A stretch of 64,000 bases of DNA from Mesonia oceanica (GCF_902499555.1 NZ_CABVMM010000001.1:1-64000); one strand, 5' to 3'. Counted from the stretch's first letter, positions 1 to 8,869 are shown. Numbers and translations are program-made. Notes: generated by a model from the sequence alone, not told the origin.

Positions 1-80
1 GTTCAGTGTGGAGTACCTCGAGCCCGGGGTGCCCACGGCAAGTGGGGCAATCGGCGTGCCCAGGCCTACGACCTTCAAGA
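1..80. other. G+C-rich window end, possible chimeric join
   Basis: By hand count about 52 of these 80 bases are G or C, whereas the rest of the window is plainly A+T-rich. The stretch contains adjacent CTCGAG and CCCGGG hexamers. The frame starting at base 2 is open to a TGA at 101-103, about 33 codons, so it could be the tail of a gene from outside the window. The composition change near position 75-80 is abrupt. A foreign or misassembled end is the simplest reading; a small piece of transferred DNA is the alternative. Confidence 0.5.
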
Positions 81-127
81 ACCATTTTACAATGAAAAGA
101 TGATAATAACTCAATAACTAATAACCG

Positions 128-2857
128 ATGAAAAACAACTATTTTAAAATTGCATTACTGCTGTTTTGTATGGCTAGCTTGAATAGTTTTGCACAAAACA
201 CTTTACTCACAGAACTTACAGGAAACCCTGTGGTTACAGATGGATGGGTAGCCGAAACCAATACTCCAGGTGAAACCATAGAGGACCTCGTCGAAGGAGA
301 TGAAATTGTATTAACTCAAGCTCAAAACAGTGATCGTGCAGCTATCTATTATGAAGAACCTTATAGTTTAACTGAATGTGCTAATAAATGGAGGGTAGAA
401 TTTGATTTTAGGATGTATGACAGTGCTGGCGAACCTGCAGATGGTATAGCTTTTTGGTATATAGATGAACAGCCTGCACCCGGCGGAGAAGGTGGTGAAA
501 CTTTAAATATCCCTGACGATGCAAATGGACTAAAAGTTGCTTTTGATACTTATGATAATGATAATAACATAGGAGGAACAGATAACCCCGAAATTCAGGT
601 AGGCTTTGGACCGGAATTTTCAGAGGCAGATCCTTTTAATTACCTTTTAAGATCTGAAGTGGTAGAAAGCCTGAGAAGTCCCGATTACCAGCATGCTACC
701 ATTATTTGGGACGATGGAAATGTAGAGGTTATCGTTGAAGGAACTACTTATATTAATGGTGTACCTCCCACTCAACCGGGAGCTGCTGATTTTGATACAG
801 GATATTTTGGCTTTTCTGCCTCTACAGGAGGATTAAATGATAGACATAGCATTAAAAATGTTCAGGTATTTGTAAATGATGTGATTTTAGATTCTAATGA
901 TGAAACTATTGCACAATGTGATAATGATGGAGACGGTTTTGAAATTTTTGACTTAACTAGTGTTGAAGATAACATAACAACAAACCCTGAGCTATTTTTT
1001 ATCTATTACAATACCTTAGAAGATGCAGAAGAAGGAAATAATTCAAATATAGATTTTGATATTATAGATTCTTATCCTAATTCAACCGCTTTTACAGACG
1101 AAACTATTTATGTAAGAGTAATAAATGTCTTTAATTGTTATGAAATAGCCGAAATTCAATTATTCTTACAAGATGTAAGTTTACTACAAGAAAGTATTGA
1201 TATTTTAGGTGATTGCGATGATGACCAAGATCAACTAGTAAGTTTTAATTTAACTGATTATTCAACTTCATTTATAACTACGCCTACAGATTATAATATC
1301 ACATTTTATACTGATTTAACAGGAGCACAGGATGAAGAACCATCAGCTTTAATTAATAATGCTACCGATTATTCTGTTACCGCAGGTTCAACAGAAATTG
1401 TTTTTATTAGAGTTGAAGATCCTACCACCGAATGTTTCGCTATAGGTGAAATAAACCTAGAGACGTCTGAAAGTCCACAAATTGTTAATTTACCAGATTT
1501 AAATGAATGCTTTAGTCCGGGAGAAACGTTAGTGTTTGATTTAACAGTGAACAATAGTGCGATTTTAGGATCTCAAGAAGCTAACAATTTTACAATTTCG
1601 TACTACCTCACGGAAACAGCCGCCACAAATGATGGTCCATCTATTACCTTCCCAAATCTCTTTACTTTAAACTCTACTGGATGTCAAACACTATATGCTA
1701 GAATCGAAAGTAATACAAATGAGTCTTGTTTTAGTGTAGGAAGCTTTGAAGTGTGTGGAAATTCAGTAGCTATAGGGAATTCTTCTAATTTGAACGCTTG
1801 TAACAATTCTATTGATTTAACTAGTAATGAAGCTGATTTATTAGATGGCGAAGACCCTAACGACTATAATATAACCTACTATAGCTCTCAAGAAAATGCT
1901 GATGACAGTACCAATGAGCTTACCGACGTTACTAATTTTAATGGTTGTCAAACGATTTATGTTAGGGTTGAAAGTGCTAACAATACTAGCTGTTATCAAA
2001 CCACTACTTTTGAGGCTTGTGTAAAAGAGGTCAATGCAGGAACCGCTAATAATTTAACTGCTTGTACAGCTAATGATGATCTGACTAGTTTTGATTTAAC
2101 CTTAACTGAAAATAGTATTCTTAATGGTGAGAATTATAGCCTTAGTTTTTATGAAAGTCAAACTGATGCTGAAAATTTTCAAAACGAAATTTCTACTCCC
2201 AATAACTATCAAGCTTTAAATGTTACACAAACTATTTATGTTAGGGTAGAAAACACGCCAAATAGTAACTGTTATGAAATTGTGAGTTTTGATATAGAGA
2301 ACATTTCAGGAGTTTTTTCAAGTACTGAATTAAGCTTAGAAGTTTGTGAAAATGAATTTGACCAAATTGATTTAACTTCAACAGAAGCTGATTTAAATCT
2401 AACTCCAGAAGAAAGTATACAAGCTTATTATACCGATTTAAGCGATGCACAAAATCTTGAAAATGAAATTCCAAATCCATCTGCATATGCTGGAGCTAGT
2501 GAAAATGATGAATTCTTTGTAAGAATTGAAAATTCTATTGAAGATGTATGTTATACCATTGTTCAAATAAATTTAGCCCCTAAAATTTGTGATTTAATAA
2601 TTCCTGATGGGTTTTCTCCTAATGCTGATGGAATGAATGACAAATTTAATATCTCAGGACTTTATGAAAACTATAATTTTAACCTTAAAATTTATTCTCT
2701 TTACGGAAGAGTAGTTTATGAGGGAAATAATAATAAACTCCCTTGGGACGGAAGTACTGGAGGAGACCTCTTACCTGTAGGAACATACTTTTATGTGTTG
2801 GATATTTCTGCTCCAGACAGAGAAGTACGTAAAGGTTGGGTTTATTTAAATTATTAA
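128..2857 (+). CDS. Secreted lectin-like repeat protein with T9SS type B sorting domain
   Basis: This 909-residue protein is predicted to be exported and attached to the cell surface or released. A Sec signal peptide covers about residues 1-22 (ending FAQ). Residues about 25-250 resemble an L-type (legume-like) lectin fold, with DGIAFWYID and GLKVAFDTYDN strands. Roughly six tandem modules of 80-95 residues follow, each ending in a pattern like IYVRVE...CYxI with paired cysteines. The last 90 residues (PDGFSPNADGMNDKF, then YGRVVYEG and PVGTYFY) match the gliding-motility-associated CHU_C domain, the type B signal for type IX secretion. The protein is acidic and rich in Asn and Thr. Its sugar ligand is unknown; a role in adhesion or polysaccharide binding is inferred. 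It is a single gene closed by a two-way terminator. Confidence 0.88.
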   Translation: MKNNYFKIALLLFCMASLNSFAQNTLLTELTGNPVVTDGWVAETNTPGETIEDLVEGDEIVLTQAQNSDRAAIYYEEPYSLTECANKWRVEFDFRMYDSAGEPADGIAFWYIDEQPAPGGEGGETLNIPDDANGLKVAFDTYDNDNNIGGTDNPEIQVGFGPEFSEADPFNYLLRSEVVESLRSPDYQHATIIWDDGNVEVIVEGTTYINGVPPTQPGAADFDTGYFGFSASTGGLNDRHSIKNVQVFVNDVILDSNDETIAQCDNDGDGFEIFDLTSVEDNITTNPELFFIYYNTLEDAEEGNNSNIDFDIIDSYPNSTAFTDETIYVRVINVFNCYEIAEIQLFLQDVSLLQESIDILGDCDDDQDQLVSFNLTDYSTSFITTPTDYNITFYTDLTGAQDEEPSALINNATDYSVTAGSTEIVFIRVEDPTTECFAIGEINLETSESPQIVNLPDLNECFSPGETLVFDLTVNNSAILGSQEANNFTISYYLTETAATNDGPSITFPNLFTLNSTGCQTLYARIESNTNESCFSVGSFEVCGNSVAIGNSSNLNACNNSIDLTSNEADLLDGEDPNDYNITYYSSQENADDSTNELTDVTNFNGCQTIYVRVESANNTSCYQTTTFEACVKEVNAGTANNLTACTANDDLTSFDLTLTENSILNGENYSLSFYESQTDAENFQNEISTPNNYQALNVTQTIYVRVENTPNSNCYEIVSFDIENISGVFSSTELSLEVCENEFDQIDLTSTEADLNLTPEESIQAYYTDLSDAQNLENEIPNPSAYAGASENDEFFVRIENSIEDVCYTIVQINLAPKICDLIIPDGFSPNADGMNDKFNISGLYENYNFNLKIYSLYGRVVYEGNNNKLPWDGSTGGDLLPVGTYFYVLDISAPDREVRKGWVYLNY

Positions 2858-2877
2858 GAATTTTTCAGCAATAATAA

Positions 2878-2909
2878 AAAAGGGAAATAAATCAATTTAT
2901 TTCCCTTTT
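2878..2909. terminator. Bidirectional intrinsic terminator
   Basis: A 15-bp perfect stem (AAAAGGGAAATAAAT at 2878-2892 with its complement at 2895-2909) lies between two convergent genes. It has T-rich flanks on both strands. It should end both the lectin-like gene and the minus-strand glycosyltransferase operon. Confidence 0.8.
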
Positions 2910-2913
2910 ACTT

Positions 2914-4002
2914 TTATAAAACTTCTTCAATTCTATTTAAAATTTCTGTCGGGGAAATACTTTGCATCACTTCTTCATAACCTTCTACATGCTTGTTTCC
3001 ATAAATAGAAGTTGGTAATAAAGGATATTTTTCTAAGTCAGGTAAAAGCTGATTTTCTTTTGGTTGCTGGAAAGGAGCAAAACCAGCAAAGGGATGTGTA
3101 GCTCCCCAAACTGTTATTACGGGAATACCAAACATCGCGGCTAAATGTCCGTTTCCGCTATCCATAGACAACATTACATCCAAATTAGAAACGGTTTGCA
3201 GTTCTTCTTTAAAAGTTAATTTTCCAACCATGCTAATTACATTTTTATAGTTAGAGGCTAGCTTATTAAGCTGTGCTTCTTCGTGTTTGCCGCCCCCAAA
3301 TAAAAGAATATCATATTTATTTTCTGCATCTAACTTAGCAATCACTTCTTCCATTTTTGAAAGCGGATACATTTTAGCCTTATGAGCTGCAAAGGGAGCA
3401 ATACCAATCCATTTTCTGGGTTGCGTAAGTTTTTCTTTGATGAATTGCGGAATAGGATGCTTTTTCACCTCAACAGATACATTCAAATCTATTGGCAAAC
3501 CTAACTCAGCAAAAACTTTGGCGTAGCGTTGATGTGTTGTCTTTAGTGGCTGAATATTTTTAGGGTGAAGTTTTGTTAATTCTTTTTTCTCTGCCCTACC
3601 CTTATCAATCACAGCAGATTTAATTCCGAAGAAAAAGAAAAAAAAACGTAGAATTTTAGTTCTTAGCACATTGTGCAAATCGGCTACTGCGTGTAATCGA
3701 AGAGATTGAAGTTCTCTAGCTAACTTCCAAAGCCCAAAAATTCCTTTATGCTTTGTATTAACTTCAGCAGAAACAATAGTTACACCGGGAACTTCTTCAA
3801 AAATAGGATGAAAAAAGGGCTTGGTTAAAACGGTAATTTTCAATCGAGGATAGGTTTTTACCAGCCTTTGTAAAACAGGCACTGTCATCGCCACATCTCC
3901 CATGGCCGAAAGCCTAATGACTAATAGCTGAAAATCCTCTTCTGCCTTCGGCATTTCAGCAGATAGGGAAGAAATAGTTTTGTCTTTTGAAGTTTTCCCC
4001 AT
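2914..4002 (-). CDS. Glycosyltransferase family 9 (heptosyltransferase-like)
   Basis: The protein resembles ADP-heptose:LPS heptosyltransferases, which add sugars to the lipopolysaccharide core on the cytoplasmic side of the inner membrane. The N-terminal LLVIRLSAMGDV strand and the C-terminal SMDSGNGHLAAMFGIPVITVWG segment are the two family signatures, and the length (about 360 residues) is normal. The open frame extends to a TTG at 4014. I prefer the ATG at 4002; a third possible start at 3954 gives a product beginning MPKAEEDFQ, closer to the usual family start. It is the last gene of the operon with DUF4254 and the methyltransferase pair. A run of nine T on the coding strand (3638-3646) encodes six consecutive Phe. 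Donor and acceptor sugars cannot be told from sequence. Confidence 0.85.
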   Translation of the reverse strand: MGKTSKDKTISSLSAEMPKAEEDFQLLVIRLSAMGDVAMTVPVLQRLVKTYPRLKITVLTKPFFHPIFEEVPGVTIVSAEVNTKHKGIFGLWKLARELQSLRLHAVADLHNVLRTKILRFFFFFFGIKSAVIDKGRAEKKELTKLHPKNIQPLKTTHQRYAKVFAELGLPIDLNVSVEVKKHPIPQFIKEKLTQPRKWIGIAPFAAHKAKMYPLSKMEEVIAKLDAENKYDILLFGGGKHEEAQLNKLASNYKNVISMVGKLTFKEELQTVSNLDVMLSMDSGNGHLAAMFGIPVITVWGATHPFAGFAPFQQPKENQLLPDLEKYPLLPTSIYGNKHVEGYEEVMQSISPTEILNRIEEVL

Positions 4003-4012
4003 TTGATTGAGC

Positions 4013-4045
4013 AAACCTCACCGATTTAGAAAACCAGTGAGGTTT
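4013..4045 (-). repeat. Inverted repeat between DUF4254 and GT9 genes
   Basis: AAACCTCAC (4013-4021) pairs with GTGAGGTTT (4037-4045) across a 15-base loop. No T-run follows on the minus strand, so it is a poor terminator. It could be an attenuating or mRNA-processing hairpin upstream of the glycosyltransferase start. Confidence 0.35.
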
Positions 4046-4056
4046 ATTTACCTATC

Positions 4057-4668
4057 TTATTTCTTTTTACCACGAAGAACAGGATTCAATTCATCGTCAT
4101 TGTACATTTTCATTTGCTTATACACTTTCATGTATTTATCTCCATTTTCAATATCTTCCAATAATTGATTAATAGCAGAAGATAAATCTACTCTTTGTTC
4201 TAATAATATATCAAGTTTTGCCTGACAAGCCATTTGATGTTCTTGAGAAGCATCATCACGGGTCGCTTCTTCATTCATATGATAAATCTTCAATGCCAAA
4301 ATAGAAAGCCTGTCTATAGCCCACGCAGGACTTTCTGTGTTGATGGTAGCAGTTTCTTTAACGCCTACATCTTTGTATTTATCTAAAAAATAACTATCGA
4401 TGTATTCTACCATATCTGTTCTATCTTGGTTAGAAGCATCAATCTGACGTTTCAATTTTAAAGCAGAAACAGGATCTATTTCCGGGTCGCGAATAATATC
4501 TTCATAATGCCATTGTACGGTGTCTATCCAACATTTTCTGTATAATAAATGCTGAATAAGGTCTTTTGTTTCATCGTAAGGATTTTCAAAAGCTTGGTCT
4601 ACCGTGTTGAGCACATGATATTTTTCGATTACCTCTTCAAAAATGTGATTTGCTTTATCTGAAAACAT
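4057..4668 (-). CDS. DUF4254 family protein
   Basis: This 203-residue soluble protein has no signal peptide or membrane segment. It looks all-helical and acidic, with a basic C-terminal tail (LRGKKK). I recognise it as the DUF4254 family, found in Bacteroidota and often seen beside family 9 glycosyltransferases; its function is not established. Here it sits directly upstream of the GT9 gene and five bases downstream of the adenine methyltransferase gene, so it is probably co-transcribed with both. A conserved-looking segment is ESPAWAIDRLSILALKIYHM in the middle. A link to surface sugar synthesis is only inferred from position. Confidence 0.7.
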   Translation of the reverse strand: MFSDKANHIFEEVIEKYHVLNTVDQAFENPYDETKDLIQHLLYRKCWIDTVQWHYEDIIRDPEIDPVSALKLKRQIDASNQDRTDMVEYIDSYFLDKYKDVGVKETATINTESPAWAIDRLSILALKIYHMNEEATRDDASQEHQMACQAKLDILLEQRVDLSSAINQLLEDIENGDKYMKVYKQMKMYNDDELNPVLRGKKK

Positions 4669-4673
4669 ATATT

Positions 4674-5672
4674 TTATTTTTCTAAAATGTGTAAATATTC
4701 TATTGTTTGATTGGCTTTATGGTTACGGTTTTCTGTTTTATCGGCTTTAAAACGTTGATAGTTTTTGCTAGCCAAACTATATTTACCGTATTTGCTCATA
4801 ATTGTTTGTATTACTTCCGGTGGCATTAAACCTTCATTATTGTAACTTAAAAAAATATAAGAAAATTTTGCTTGCTTGATTAATTCTTCAAACTCGATAG
4901 CTACTTCTTTTTTCTTACAATATACCGATTTATAATAACCCCGTAAACCGGTTTTACCTTTGGGTGCAAAGGTATCATATTTTGCAATAGTAGTAAGCAA
5001 ATGATAATTAGCTCCATACTGCCGGGCATTATAGGGCGGGTCTAAATACAATATATCTCCTTCTATCTGCTGTATTAATTTATTGGCATCTTCCTGAAAT
5101 ACTTGATGAGTATTTTTCGTTTTTACAAATCCTGCGGGTTGAATAACTAATTCTTTTGCTGCGGAAGTTTTTATTTTTTTTAGAAAAGCTCCGTAAACCG
5201 AAGCGGTATTGGCCACCTTATCGGCACTCTCTAATAAGGAAGCTAGAAGAAAATAATAAAGATTTTCTGAAATTTCTGTGGAAGCTTTCCAGGTTTCAAT
5301 TTGTTGTCTGCAAGCATCGATTTTTTCAGCATTCTTTTTAGAGAAAAACAAACGATCGGCCTTTCCGTTTTCTCCGTATTCTTCAGCGATGAATCCTTTT
5401 TTGGTTTCTAATTCATTCAACTGTTGAATATAGTTTTCTGCATAAGGAATTTCTCGATGGTTTTCAATGTAATTTTTTAGTAATACAAAGCTGTAGAATT
5501 CAATATCATTGGCAATTACTTGTTTTACGAGAGGTTTGAAAGTTCTTCCTACAATTCCTGTTCCTGCAAAAAGGTCACAAAAAACAAGTTGGGAAAGCGG
5601 CTGTTGAATGGTGTTTTCGACAACTTCCAGAATCCAAGAAGAGAGTTTGTTTTTAGACCCGATGTAATTCAT
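4674..5672 (-). CDS. D12-class N6-adenine DNA methyltransferase
   Basis: This enzyme transfers a methyl group from S-adenosylmethionine to the N6 of adenine in a specific DNA site. The order of motifs is that of the alpha (Dam/D12) class: MNYIGSKNKL (motif X, residues 1-10), FCDLFAGTG (motif I, 31-39) and DPPY (motif IV, 211-214). The region between motifs I and IV probably holds the target-recognition part. The length of 332 residues is somewhat above Dam. Its ATG overlaps the stop of the upstream gene (ATGA), which indicates translational coupling to a putative restriction endonuclease. It could be a solitary regulatory methylase, but the neighbour argues for a type II restriction-modification pair. 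The recognition site cannot be read from sequence. Confidence 0.85.
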   Translation of the reverse strand: MNYIGSKNKLSSWILEVVENTIQQPLSQLVFCDLFAGTGIVGRTFKPLVKQVIANDIEFYSFVLLKNYIENHREIPYAENYIQQLNELETKKGFIAEEYGENGKADRLFFSKKNAEKIDACRQQIETWKASTEISENLYYFLLASLLESADKVANTASVYGAFLKKIKTSAAKELVIQPAGFVKTKNTHQVFQEDANKLIQQIEGDILYLDPPYNARQYGANYHLLTTIAKYDTFAPKGKTGLRGYYKSVYCKKKEVAIEFEELIKQAKFSYIFLSYNNEGLMPPEVIQTIMSKYGKYSLASKNYQRFKADKTENRNHKANQTIEYLHILEK

Positions 5673-6307
5673 TTAACCGCCCAAATTATATCTGAATAGA
5701 TGGTTTTATTATTCAGTTGAAGTTGTTCTAATGTTGAAGCATCAAAGGTAGAAACATATTTTTGAATGCATTGTTTTAAAAGACTGATTTCTGCTTTTAA
5801 TTTCCAATGTTCCCCATCTTCTGCATAGGTCACAATAAATAATCGGTTTTCTAAATGTTTGCGTTGTTGTTGACTTTGATTTTTATACAACCAATACAAT
5901 AAATCTTCGTGGTGATGTTGGGCATAATAGAGGGTTTGCTTATAAGCTTCAGGAAAAACAGAAGTTTTATGGTCAAAATCAATTCCTCGTAAATTAAAAT
6001 CGACCAACCGGTCTTTGTGATTTAAAGATGGTGTTACTCCATCAATTTCAGTAAAAATTTGTTCAACAGCCATCGCACTCCAAAAGTTAAACCACCTATT
6101 GGCTGCATAATTAAAGAGTTCTCTCTTGTTTAACCCATAAGCTTCAGTAGTGGCTTTCATTGCCTCAACTACTGCTTCCCAAGAAGGAAAGTCGTAGATA
6201 AAATTGGTATAATTATCCCATTTATCGGTTTGCTTTTTACCCCATTGATATGGATAGGGCAAACGCTGTTTTAATTGACTCTCAATGTAAACTAAATCTA
6301 AACTCAA
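5669..6307 (-). CDS. Putative type II restriction endonuclease (PD-(D/E)XK-like)
   Basis: I do not recognise this 212-residue protein as a named family. It has no signal peptide or membrane segment. A candidate nuclease core is visible: Glu82 in a helix, then the hairpin LVDFNLRG-IDFDHKTS with Asp103 followed by Asp112-His-Lys114, fitting the D...(D/E)xK active-site pattern. Its last codon overlaps the start of an adenine methyltransferase (ATGA), and its own start is a TTG overlapping the TGA of the membrane-protein gene; no ATG lies near. Tight coupling to a D12 methylase makes a restriction enzyme the best guess. A DNA-repair or non-nuclease partner of the methylase cannot be excluded. Confidence 0.5.
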   Translation of the reverse strand: MSLDLVYIESQLKQRLPYPYQWGKKQTDKWDNYTNFIYDFPSWEAVVEAMKATTEAYGLNKRELFNYAANRWFNFWSAMAVEQIFTEIDGVTPSLNHKDRLVDFNLRGIDFDHKTSVFPEAYKQTLYYAQHHHEDLLYWLYKNQSQQQRKHLENRLFIVTYAEDGEHWKLKAEISLLKQCIQKYVSTFDASTLEQLQLNNKTIYSDIIWAVK

Positions 6308-7233
6308 AAGGCTATAAAAGGCACTAAAACGGTTAATAATACTAAGGATACCAATAATACTTCTTTAAAGATATATTCTCCTTTTTGCTCAAAATAATTG
6401 GCTCCCATAATACAAACCGGCAAAATAAAAAAAAGTAGTTCAGAACCATTTTTATGTGGTGAAAGAATAATGACCAAGATAGAAACTAACCAAGCTGCAA
6501 GTACTAAATAAAGTGTTGCCTTTAATCTTCTAGTAGCATTTTGCAAGCTTTTTAAAAAGTAAAATAACGCCCATATATTAAAGGTTAAGAGTACGCTTAT
6601 CGGCACTATTATCTTTGCTGAATGATAATTTGAAAAACTTAATACAGGAACACTAAATGAAGATAATGGAAGAAAAAAACTTTCGTAAACAAGCAAACTG
6701 AAACAGGTTTCTATAATATATACAGCCATTAAGGCTACAAATGGAATTAACCAATTTTTAAAATCGGTATTGGCATAGAGTAGAATCCCGAAAAATGGTA
6801 AGATGATGAATAAGATACTTTCAGGATAAAACAGATAAGCAAAACCCACCCAAAAAGAGGCATCAAAGAGTTTCTTTTTAATATGAATTCCCGATCGTAA
6901 ACTTACTACCCTTCTTAGGCTTAATAAGATAAACAGTCCAGAAATTAAAACATTACTTGATTTTAAAATGGGTAAAAACATCATGCTAAAAACCGCAAAG
7001 AAGAAAATGGTGTAAGTATTTCTTTTGGTTACCCTATTTCTTTTAACGATAAAGTTGATAAGTACCATTAAAAATAAATAAACCAATAAGAGGCCTACCT
7101 TTTTTAAGGTATATGACACAGAAATTGTTTTATCTACAATAAAGAAATTAACAAACAAAAAATAAAACACCATTAAAAAGCCTACTAATAAGAAATTGAT
7201 AGGTTTAGATTTATTAAAAAAGCTTGTTAACAT
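6304..7233 (-). CDS. DUF6427 family multipass membrane protein
   Basis: This 309-residue protein is made mostly of hydrophobic helices, around eight to ten, and lies in the inner membrane. There is no cleavable signal. A short basic loop (KRNRVTKRNTY, about residues 64-74) should face the cytoplasm. I match it to DUF6427, a flavobacterial family of unknown function commonly found near purD and DUF6341, as here. It starts the minus-strand operon leading to the restriction-modification-like pair, and its stop overlaps the next start by four bases. Nothing in the sequence gives a substrate. Confidence 0.65.
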   Translation of the reverse strand: MLTSFFNKSKPINFLLVGFLMVFYFLFVNFFIVDKTISVSYTLKKVGLLLVYLFLMVLINFIVKRNRVTKRNTYTIFFFAVFSMMFLPILKSSNVLISGLFILLSLRRVVSLRSGIHIKKKLFDASFWVGFAYLFYPESILFIILPFFGILLYANTDFKNWLIPFVALMAVYIIETCFSLLVYESFFLPLSSFSVPVLSFSNYHSAKIIVPISVLLTFNIWALFYFLKSLQNATRRLKATLYLVLAAWLVSILVIILSPHKNGSELLFFILPVCIMGANYFEQKGEYIFKEVLLVSLVLLTVLVPFIAF

Positions 7234-7253
7234 TGTGTAATTTATTACTTTTG
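7224..7253 (+). promoter_or_regulatory. Bacteroidota-type promoter for DUF6341 gene
   Basis: TTG at 7224-7226, a 19-base spacer and TACTTTTG at 7246-7253 match the Flavobacterium -33/-7 consensus (TTG...TANNTTTG). The predicted transcript would start about 20 bases before the ATG at 7282. The element overlaps the beginning of the divergent DUF6427 gene. Confidence 0.6.
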
Positions 7254-7281
7254 TATCTAAATTATATTAAAGTTTCTTCTA

Positions 7282-7512
7282 ATGAAAGATTTTTTTGAAT
7301 TTATAGAATATATTTTTGTAGATATTCTTTTTAAACCATTAGATTGGTTGAGAGAACTTCAATTAGATAGTTGGGCAGCAGCAAATGCTTTAAACTGGAT
7401 ATTTATAATTATAGGAATCATTGCCTTTTGTTACTGGTTAAAGCAATTACGTGGTTTTGCTGATGAGGAGCACAAAAGACAAGAAAAATACTTTGGCAAG
7501 TACTGGAACTAA
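7282..7512 (+). CDS. DUF6341 family small membrane protein
   Basis: This 76-residue protein has one clear membrane helix (about residues 37-55, ALNWIFIIIGIIAFCYWL) and a charged C-terminal tail ending around KYFGKYWN. It matches my recollection of DUF6341, a short flavobacterial family that accompanies purD and DUF6427; the function is unknown. It has its own good promoter, and its stop lies four bases from the end of the convergent purD gene, so there is no room for a dedicated terminator between them. Confidence 0.7.
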   Translation: MKDFFEFIEYIFVDILFKPLDWLRELQLDSWAAANALNWIFIIIGIIAFCYWLKQLRGFADEEHKRQEKYFGKYWN

Positions 7513-7515
7513 AAA

Positions 7516-8790
7516 TTAGTTCAAGTCCTTACCTAAGTCTTTACGATAATACATCTTATCAAAATGAAGTTTTTCTACATTTTGATAAGATTTTTTTAGT
7601 GCTTTATTGTAATCTTCTCCAAAGGAAGTAATAGCAATCACTCGACCTCCATTGGTCACTACTTTGCCATTTTCTTCTTTAGTACCAGCGTGAAACACGA
7701 TAGAATCTTTGATGTTTTCTATTCCGGTGATTTCTTTTCCTTTTTCATAGGCTTCAGGATAACCCCCAGAAACCGTCATTACCGTTGTTGCAGCTCTTTC
7801 ATCTATTTCTAAAGAAGCTTCATCTAATTTTCCTTCAGCTACTTTATCTAACAATGCTACTAAATCAGTTTTGATTCTTGGTAAAACCACTTCGGTTTCA
7901 GGATCGCCCATCCGCACGTTATATTCAATTACATACGGATTGTCTTCTACTTTAATTAATCCTATAAACACAAATCCTTTATACTCTATATTTTCTTGTT
8001 GTAAACCATTGATGGTAGGTTTTACGATTCGGTCTTCTATTTTTTGCATCAACTCTTCATTAGCAAATGGGACCGGGGAAATGGCTCCCATCCCTCCTGT
8101 ATTTAAACCTGTATCACCTTCGCCAATTCGTTTATAATCTTTTGCAGTGGGAAGGATTTTATAGTTTTTCCCGTCGGTAAGTACAAAAACACTTAGTTCT
8201 ATCCCATCTAAAAACTCTTCAATAACTACGGTTTTACTCGCTTCACCAAATTTTTCGTTGGTTAGCATATTTTCCAGCTCCTGCTTGGCTTCTTCTAAGT
8301 TATCTAAAATTAAAACTCCTTTTCCTGCCGCTAATCCATCGGCTTTTAAAACGTAAGGGGCTTTTAGGGTTTCTAAGAATTTTTTTCCGGCCTCTACACT
8401 TTTCACCGTAAAACTTTCATAAGCTGCAGTGGGAATATTATACATGGCCATAAATTCTTTTGCCCGTTCTTTACTTCCCTCTAATAAAGCTCCTTTTTTA
8501 GAAGGACCAATAACTTTTACATTTTTTAAAGCTGAATCTTGCTGAAAGAAATCGTAAATACCCTCTACTAAAGGATCTTCTGGACCAACAACTACCATAT
8601 GAATATCTTTTTCGAGAACTGTTTGTTTTACAGCTTCAAAATCGGTCACACTTAGGGGAATATTTTCTGCTATTTCACTTGTTCCTGCATTCCCTGGCGC
8701 AACATACAACTTTTCGCATTGTTCGCTTTGGGCTATTTTATAAGTGAAGGTATGTTCTCTTCCGCCAGAACCTAATACAAGAATATTCAT
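7516..8790 (-). CDS. purD: Phosphoribosylamine-glycine ligase
   Basis: PurD (GARS) joins glycine to phosphoribosylamine with ATP, the second step of purine synthesis, in the cytoplasm. The N-terminal MNILVLGSGGREHTF, the ATP-grasp segment YVLKADGLAAGKGVLIL (about 145-161) and the NTGGMGAISP and NVRMGDPETEVVLPR motifs are all present. At 424 residues it is full length. It stands alone here rather than in a purine operon, which is common in flavobacteria. A TANNTTTG box lies just upstream at 8815-8822. Confidence 0.97.
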   Translation of the reverse strand: MNILVLGSGGREHTFTYKIAQSEQCEKLYVAPGNAGTSEIAENIPLSVTDFEAVKQTVLEKDIHMVVVGPEDPLVEGIYDFFQQDSALKNVKVIGPSKKGALLEGSKERAKEFMAMYNIPTAAYESFTVKSVEAGKKFLETLKAPYVLKADGLAAGKGVLILDNLEEAKQELENMLTNEKFGEASKTVVIEEFLDGIELSVFVLTDGKNYKILPTAKDYKRIGEGDTGLNTGGMGAISPVPFANEELMQKIEDRIVKPTINGLQQENIEYKGFVFIGLIKVEDNPYVIEYNVRMGDPETEVVLPRIKTDLVALLDKVAEGKLDEASLEIDERAATTVMTVSGGYPEAYEKGKEITGIENIKDSIVFHAGTKEENGKVVTNGGRVIAITSFGEDYNKALKKSYQNVEKLHFDKMYYRKDLGKDLN

Positions 8791-8814
8791 ATTTTAAATT
8801 TTTATTAGAAGCCC

Positions 8815-8822
8815 CAAAAATA
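8815..8822 (-). promoter_or_regulatory. Possible -7 box for purD
   Basis: Read on the minus strand this is TATTTTTG, fitting TANNTTTG, about 25 bases before the purD ATG. No TTG is found at the expected -33 distance, so the assignment is weak. Confidence 0.35.
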
Positions 8823-8869
8823 AATGTTTGTAAATTGACGCCCTAATGTTTTTATAAAAAATAAGGAGA

